DNA of 14,935 bases from Scytalidium lignicola (lineage: Eukaryota; Ascomycota; Leotiomycetes), in assembly GCA_002812745.2 (NCBI GenBank), contig NCSJ02000591.1:1-14935 (forward strand), written 5' to 3'. The notes beneath the pieces were generated by a model, which made no database searches, was not told where the DNA came from, and saw nothing but the letters and a program-made list of their open reading frames with translations. Within the stretch, counting starts at the first letter, position 1. Every line of letters begins with the position of its first letter. Of this stretch, positions 8,196-14,935 are shown piece after piece. Made by a program: the position numbers and the translations under genes.

Positions 8196-10207
8196 CTAAA
8201 TTCTCCTCATACCAATATTATATGCAGGGTCTTCCCACTGTAGCTCATCTGTGTCCATCATGCTGTCCGAATCCTCATATTGGGTGGAGTGAGACTGATG
8301 GATCCGCCTTTCGGGCTTTGATATAAGCATCGATATAGTTGCCCTTTTTGATGTTGCTAATGGCTTTAGAGCTTGCGCACGCTTAGGCTCCCTTGATAAG
8401 ACCTTAAGAGGCGCAGAAGACTCAGGTCTCAAAACCATTTCACTTCCATTTCTCTTTCCAGAACGTTTTAGAGGCTGCAGGGATTTGGAGTTTGGATCCT
8501 TTGGTGTTAGAATTGTATCCGGTTTAGTCTCACTTAGAGAGGATATGACACGATTTTTTTCATTGAGAGCTACAGACTCGGAGATATCGTATATCCTAGG
8601 GTTATCTTGATGTTCTTCCGGCAGCTTGGATGATCGTGATGAGAGGCGTTTCCTGATTCGCTTCGCAAGGTGAGCTTTCATCGTAGCTCCAGCTTCCCTA
8701 GCTTGAGAATTATTTCTCTTGACTACATCTGCGCCTCCAGGGTTGGAAATATGCATTAAATGATCATCTGGTCTGTCAACTTTAGACGCAATCCTACTCT
8801 CGCCGGATCTTGATCCCAAATTTGTAGACTCGTCATCTTTTGTCCTTTGAATTCTAGGCGTTGACTGAGCAATCGGACTGGAGGATATGAGCGCATCTGG
8901 ATGGATGTCATAGCCAAGCAGAGCACGTTCAGTCACTGCCTGTTGCAGTTGTTCGTCATGGTAGCCATAAGAACTATAGGTTAATTTTGGAATCAAGGCT
9001 GGGATCGACTCAGCAGGCACATCATCTAGTGCGGCAACTTCTTCTCCTTTGCTCGTTGTAGCTGCATACCCTGATATTATAAATGAGGTTGATGACCCTA
9101 TGTTAGATGGCTTGTATGGCTTTGATGATTCTGAACAGTCCGAAGGCAGCTTGCAGTCGATATCGAAGCCGATATGACTGAGAATCTTGGGGTTGTTTAA
9201 GTTATCCACTTCAAAGTAAAAGTGTTAGCAATGCTTTAATCGTGAATAGGGAACTGATAGAAGGAAGCTTGCCTTCATTCTTTCTAATAGTTATAGGGCT
9301 AACAGGCTTGTCGTCACTAACGGAATACATCTTTTCAGAGACTCGTGGTTCTTTGATGTTTTTCACAACTTGCTTCCGACGACCGAATGCTTCTTCTTCA
9401 TTGGCATTACTTTTCAGTACTCGGGGGACCACAGCACTAATACCCAAGTTGTCGTTATGGCATTCCCCACCTGATGGTATCGTAAATTGATCTATGTGAT
9501 TTTGGTTCATTAACTCTCCCTTCCTGTTCGAAGTCTTGGCATTTGTACTACTTCGATTTGTTGGCCCTATGATCCTCTTGGATGACTTTCGAGGTATCGG
9601 AGGAGCAGAAAACACACCTCCATCCGTGCTGTCTTTGCCGTTCTGTGGCCTAGGGCGGAGACGTGTCCCGACGTGGTTAACATGTGACATTCCCACATTC
9701 TGTATTGTTGATAATGTTTCCTCACTGGAACTTTCATACCATGTCAAACCGTTTCTACTGGAAGAAGCTGATGGTGAAGGCTGAGGCAATTGGTCTTTAG
9801 CATCAACGTTACCGGGTCGAGTAGTTATTTGCTCGATCACGGTATCTTCCAGCAACATGCTAGCCAGCTCGTCAATGTTATAGTCGTTGCTAAAGAAAGC
9901 GTTTTGCAGTTTATTCCTGCAGTCACTTGTCTGGATAGCTGGTCGTACAGGCATTTCGGAAACTATACAACAGAAGTTATGTTAACTTTTGAAGATCATA
10001 CAAATAGTTGTTTTAAGAACTAAGATATATGTATAACAGTAAGAAGAGCTTATGCAACCACAAGTCTCAAAGAGAAGTTTAGGGACATAGAAACATACCA
10101 TGATTTTTGTTCCTTGTCGATTTGGCTTTCAGTATACCATCTGAAACTCGGCGAATGGATAAAGATGGGAGAACTGAGTTCCTTTTCTTTCCATAAGTGA
10201 GCACCAT
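8196..10207 (-). CDS. Large disordered basic protein, unknown function
   Basis: Proposed exons read on the minus strand are 10207-10099, 9962-9273 and 9208-8196, giving 603 residues. Intron 1 (136 nt, GTATGT...TATAG) joins H36 to V37 in frame. Intron 2 (64 nt) needs a GC donor (G|GCAAGC) and a CTAAC branch, and restores the frame exactly. The protein starts MVLTYGKKRNS, is rich in Ser, Lys, Arg, Asp and Pro throughout, and has a likely nuclear signal around KRIRKR (449-454), many SP/TP sites, and an acidic end with the sole C-terminal Trp in QWEDP (about 590-594). I recognise no domain, membrane helix or signal peptide. A nuclear or chromatin-associated, phospho-regulated role is inference from composition only. 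N-terminal YGKK-like words occur in some fungal chromatin proteins, but this is not enough to name it. Confidence 0.75.
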
Positions 10208-11188
10208 GTCGACTATGTGTTATATCTTAACTATTATGGGATGGTTGCAATCAGCACCACGGTTTGGCAGGTCGGACTTCGCGTCTGATGTACTTTCCGT
10301 TTATAGCGTCCAACCTGTTGCAAGAGACACATGCCGAGTACCTCAGTTAACGAATGTGAAGGCACAGGGTCTTTCCCTAGTTGTAGTACGCTGCCCTGAC
10401 AATGTCTACGTAAAGGGCATATTCAAAGCAATCGTTCGGAAGCCGAGCCACCAATTGTAGTTGATACAAGAGAGTACATGATTAAGAAGAAGCAACGCAA
10501 ATATTAAGGAGATACAGACAATTAATATGGACCTTACAAAGAAATTGCCTACCTATGCCCTCGGACCCCGTAAGTAGTAATTCTTTAGTGACATGACTTT
10601 CGTAACCTTCATGCATACGGAAGATTCTAACACCCTGCGCTAAATTGAATATAGCTATTGAACTTACTACCAGTTCCACGAGCCCTCTTCAAAAAAGAAA
10701 AAGAAAAAAAAGCTTCGATGAAACTAGTTTCCGATCGAGCGTTCTTCTAACGATATTTCTTCAGCATAGTAGGATGCCTTAACCCGTCGAGATGGAAAGA
10801 TCCTATCGGTTGTGCGAGACTGGAGTGCCCACTTTGGTCCATCTCGTAACTTACTAACTTACCAATATCTTTCTATACATGAAATCCCGATTTCTTACTA
10901 GAGCCTATTAACCAAATAGCAGCATCATATAATATTAGAAAGGAAGATGCGACGTTGCGAAATCGCCCCGTCTGCATCCGACAACTAGAACAAGGCTAAT
11001 ATTCCCAGCCAATCAAAATCTCCTCATTTCCAAAATATGCGCACTAAAATCCCCTCGGCTGAGGGCCTGAGGTAAATCCCGAGGCGCCACCGAGGGCCAC
11101 CTTTGGCATTACTCTTGCGGAGTACACCCATAATATAACTCCATCTCTCCTGCACAACTCAATTGTCTTTTGCGACGACCCTGCGACC
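10208..11188. other. Divergent promoter region
   Basis: This 981-bp region lies between the start of the minus-strand disordered-protein gene and the start of hemB, so it should hold both promoters. An A-rich run is at about 10690-10711, a TATAATATT-like string near 10928-10936, and a CCAAT box at 11009-11013, about 176 bp before the hemB start and in its orientation. The open frames at 10197-10460 (+) and 10482-10679 (-) show no recognisable protein and are taken as chance. Confidence 0.55.
11009..11013 (+). promoter_or_regulatory. CCAAT box upstream of hemB
   Basis: CCAAT followed by CAAAATC lies about 176 bp before the hemB ATG. CCAAT boxes bound by the HAP/CBC complex often occur upstream of fungal heme and respiratory genes, which fits this position. 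A single pentamer is common by chance. Confidence 0.35.
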
Positions 11189-12407
<1,219 letters not shown>

Positions 12408-12888
12408 ATTGCATTTATTTGTGAGTTATGCAGGTTTGTGGCGTATGGGTTTGTCAATTGCGTTTTACGGGCCTGTAGATGGGTAACATGTGAAATGAAA
12501 AAGTCGCAGCTCTTTTAATAGATTTAATGAATATTAAAATAAATCCGAATTATCTTGCGAATGAATATAATATTTATGACTTGCCTTTGGAACCATTCTT
12601 TAGAATCATTGTTAAAAGTTTGTTAAACCTTCGAGTTCAAGGCCTATGAGGATGGCCAGACGTTTCATTGCCTCGGAGGGGTACCTCCAGAAAACTGTGG
12701 GGTCGGCACGCCGCGCGGGTGTACGGAGGTACTGTACAGTACGTCGTCGCATATGCCGACAGCCTCGTGTGCATTTCGTCAGGATATGTACCCACGCAGA
12801 ACTTAAAAGAATCCAGACCTGGAATTCTCCGTTACAAATGTCTTAACTAGTCTTCCTCACCAAAGTTAGACCTAGAGAGTTCCTTGCC
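12408..12888. other. Spacer between hemB and MCT1
   Basis: The first part (to about 12600) is AT-rich with AATATTAAAATAAA-like words suitable for the hemB 3' end. The second part is GC-richer and contains a perfect GTAC palindrome (12729-12742), probably within the MCT1 promoter. No gene is seen; the short plus-strand open frames here look non-coding. Confidence 0.55.
12729..12742. repeat. GTAC palindrome, 14 bp
   Basis: GTACTGTACAGTAC is a perfect 14-bp palindrome about 150 bp before the MCT1 start codon. It shares its core with the other intergenic palindromes in the window. Confidence 0.6.
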
Positions 12889-14246
12889 ATGAACCAGTTT
12901 ATGACTGGCTTTAGGCAGCCTCGGCTGACTGCAAGGCGGAAATTGGTGATGGCGGATATCACAGGAATATATCTAAGAAGCTTTAGAATACATCCTGAAT
13001 CAATAACTTCTAATTCACAACATACCAGACGCCATGCTTCCACCAAAGCTCTCAGGCCGAGGACCGCCATGTTCTTTCCAGGTACGACCTCCACCTTGCG
13101 ATCGTGCTGACTCACAACCAAACACCTCGGCCATTTTATATACTGACAGAGCTTATAGGTCAAGGAGTTCAAAGAGTCGGGATGCTTGCTCCATGGCTTG
13201 AGGCCTTTCCGGCAACAGCAAAACCCATTGTCGAAGAGATTGATCATCTGCTAGGTCGTAAGCTCTCACAGGTCATCGAAGAGGGTCCGAATAGCAAACT
13301 TACGGAAACTGAAAACTCACAACCTGCTATTATGGCTTCGTCCTTATTGATTCTTCGAGTGTTAGAAAAGGAATTTGGATTCAAACCGTCAGAGAGAGTG
13401 GATGTAACACTAGGGCATTCTCTCGGCGAGTTTGCTGCGGTAGTTGCTGGTGGCTATATAACATTTGAAGACAGTTTGTATCTAGTACAAAAGAGAGCAG
13501 AGGCTATGGCAGAGTGTTCAAGGCGAGCATGCCAGGAATATGGAGGGGAATATGGCATGGTTGCCCTTGTCACAGAGCCCAATCACCTCGCTCCATTAAT
13601 CGATGCAATCCACGAGTTTCTTGGGCACCATAGCGCGGGATCGAAGTCGGAGAGCGCTGAGGATGTTCCACCGATCCAGCAGGTTCTAATTGCGAACATC
13701 AATAGCAAAAACCAAATCGTTCTCAGCGGCAATATTGAGAGAATAAAGACCCTCCTAACTCATATTAGGCAATTCGGTGGTCATGATCCGAGGGCCGTGA
13801 GACTGAAAAGTGACAGCCCGTTCCACAGTCCTCTGATGAAACCCGCGGCAAAAGTAGTGCAACAGTTATTAGAAGGGAAAAGTAGGACTGTGGGAAGAGA
13901 AGGCGAGGATATTATCAAATTTCCGGGTGTTTTAGAATGCATCAGCAACGTCAGCGCAAGACCGTTCCAAAGCAAGGAAGACTTGAAGGATTTACTAGTG
14001 CGGCAATGTGTTGAAACAGTAAGATGGTGGGATAGTATTAAATATCTGGATCAAGAAGAACATGTACGTCGATGGATAGGGATTGGACCAGGAAAAGTGG
14101 GTAGAAATCTTGTGGGCAAGGAAGTTGGAATGCGTGGGAAGGATACGGTCAAGGGAGGAGGTGTCTGGGCTATCAGTCATCCTAGGGAAATAGAGGAGGT
14201 CTTAAAAGCCTTAGATGAGACCGAAACTTGGGGGGATATGGAATAA
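12889..14246 (+). CDS. MCT1: Mitochondrial malonyl-CoA:ACP transacylase (FabD/MCT1 type)
   Basis: The enzyme transfers malonate from CoA to acyl carrier protein for mitochondrial type II fatty-acid synthesis, which supplies octanoate for lipoate. Exons are 12889-13081 and 13159-14246 (426 residues). The 77-nt GT-AG intron, with a CTGAC branch, splits the Gly codon of the GQG motif. Seen in order are an Arg-rich N-terminus with almost no acidic residues at first and RRHAS at 47-51 (likely import peptide), GQGVQ (65-69, usually GQGSQ), QPA (119-121), nucleophile S152 in GHSLGEF, malonate-binding R177 in KRAEAM, and catalytic H287 in SPFHSPLM. A stretch around 220-236 looks like a polar loop insertion. 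An in-frame stop lies upstream of the first ATG, which fixes the start. Function is secure; mitochondrial location is inferred from the N-terminus and from the stand-alone form. Confidence 0.95.
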
Positions 14247-14759
14247 GCGCTCTGATGTGTATAATTCGTTTTATGGCGTCCGGAGGCTTGTTTTAGGGAT
14301 TAATCAGCTGGATGCTGTTTGCGAAGTAGGATATGTTGGTTGTATAATATCAATTTGGTGGTAGATATAGTCCCAAACCCAGAGAGTTTGATTTAGTGGG
14401 ATAATTAACCCAAAACTTTCTGTATAATATATCCACGAGGCTACGAGGCTGTAGTAAAGCTAGCAAACTAATTTACACTGGAAACATCAGTGGTAACTTT
14501 CTCTATGCTGTTATAACTAATTGCAGTGGGCATTGTTCGAATATATATTTATTTCCGTCAATTGGTAATGCCCATGTGTGTGTGTAGAAGGAAAATGTTA
14601 TATATCCGATTTTGTCAGCCTTACCATGACGATCGTACAGCCTTATCCCCCCAATTTCTCGCAACTCGCCTCAGAAACCACCATTCTCAAGTCGCAACAC
14701 CAGCTCCCATAATTGCTAAATCGATTGTCAGGATGACAACGATACCTTCTATAGCCTGC
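14247..14759. other. Right-hand intergenic region
   Basis: The region is AT-rich just after MCT1, with several TATAATAT-like words (about 14342 and 14422), fitting a 3' untranslated region. An open plus-strand frame at 14526-14792 has no recognisable protein. If the minus-strand gene at the edge is real, the right part is its 3' flank. Confidence 0.5.
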
Positions 14760-14933
14760 CTAGGTATAATAGGGAAGAATGTGAGCCTCTAATGTTAGAT
14801 CATCTTCCTGCCCGTTTATTGACATGCAACCATGCAGAACAATCCTCTTCACATAACCATATTCCCATCCCACATACCAGGAACCTCGTCTTCTCCACCC
14901 AGACAAGCGCCAATCAGGACACCTCTTCAATTT
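14760..14933 (-). CDS. Possible 3' end of a minus-strand gene (partial)
   Basis: Reading inward from the right edge, one minus-strand frame stays open for 57 codons before TAG at 14762-14760. Its residues (for example RLSGWRRRGSWY, then INGQEDDLTLE, ending LPYYT) have a mixed globular composition with four Trp, unlike the chance frames elsewhere. I do not recognise the family. A GTATGT string inside the frame (about 14879-14874) could be an intron donor, so the exon structure is uncertain. It is too short to be sure that it is coding. Confidence 0.3.
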   Translation of the reverse strand, partial: KLKRCPDWRLSGWRRRGSWYVGWEYGYVKRIVLHGCMSINGQEDDLTLEAHILPYYT

Positions 14934-14935
14934 TC

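Noticed and set aside
8138..8200. Extension of the disordered-protein gene past its stop through a GTATGA donor at the end
   Set aside because: No convincing acceptor leads into a coding frame, and only about 420 AT-rich bases remain before the convergent gene.
12600..12660. tRNA-like GAGTTCAAGGCC string
   Set aside because: It resembles a B box, but no matching A box, acceptor stem or cloverleaf could be built around it.

Overview
The window looks like nuclear DNA of a filamentous ascomycete (Pezizomycotina; Leotiomycetes is only a guess). The genes carry short GT-AG introns of about 50-140 nt with CTAAC/CTGAC-like branch sites, intergenic spaces are long, and the recognisable proteins are fungal in type: an SPX/DUF202 vacuolar protein, porphobilinogen synthase with a Ser-rich N-terminus, and a mitochondrial malonyl-CoA:ACP transacylase. 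No bacterial, viral or intact transposon gene was seen.

Layout. Positions 1-3009 have no convincing gene; they hold low-complexity tracts, GTAC palindromes and, near the end, a TATA-like box and an ATG-free leader. 3010-4665 (+) is a five-exon Vtc5-like SPX/membrane protein; a single N at 3674 is an extra base that breaks its frame. 4666-7246 is a second large empty region with a 20-bp tandem duplication, palindromes and a paired-hairpin stretch. 7247-7774 (+) is a small basic two-exon protein. 10207-8196 (-) is a three-exon, 603-residue disordered protein of unknown function, convergent with the small gene, with one likely GC-AG intron. 11189-12407 (+) is hemB (two exons). 12889-14246 (+) is mitochondrial FabD/MCT1 (two exons). 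A possible 3' end of another minus-strand gene lies at the right edge (14933-14760).

How the genes relate. hemB makes porphobilinogen for heme; MCT1 loads malonate onto mitochondrial ACP for type II fatty-acid and lipoate synthesis. They are adjacent and on the same strand, but 481 bp apart, so each probably has its own promoter. The SPX protein belongs to polyphosphate/phosphate homeostasis at the vacuole. Nothing suggests a biosynthetic cluster or a new mobile or defence system. The most notable points are the Vtc5-like architecture, the base-call artefacts, the GC-AG intron, and the recurrent GTAC palindromes confined to non-coding DNA.
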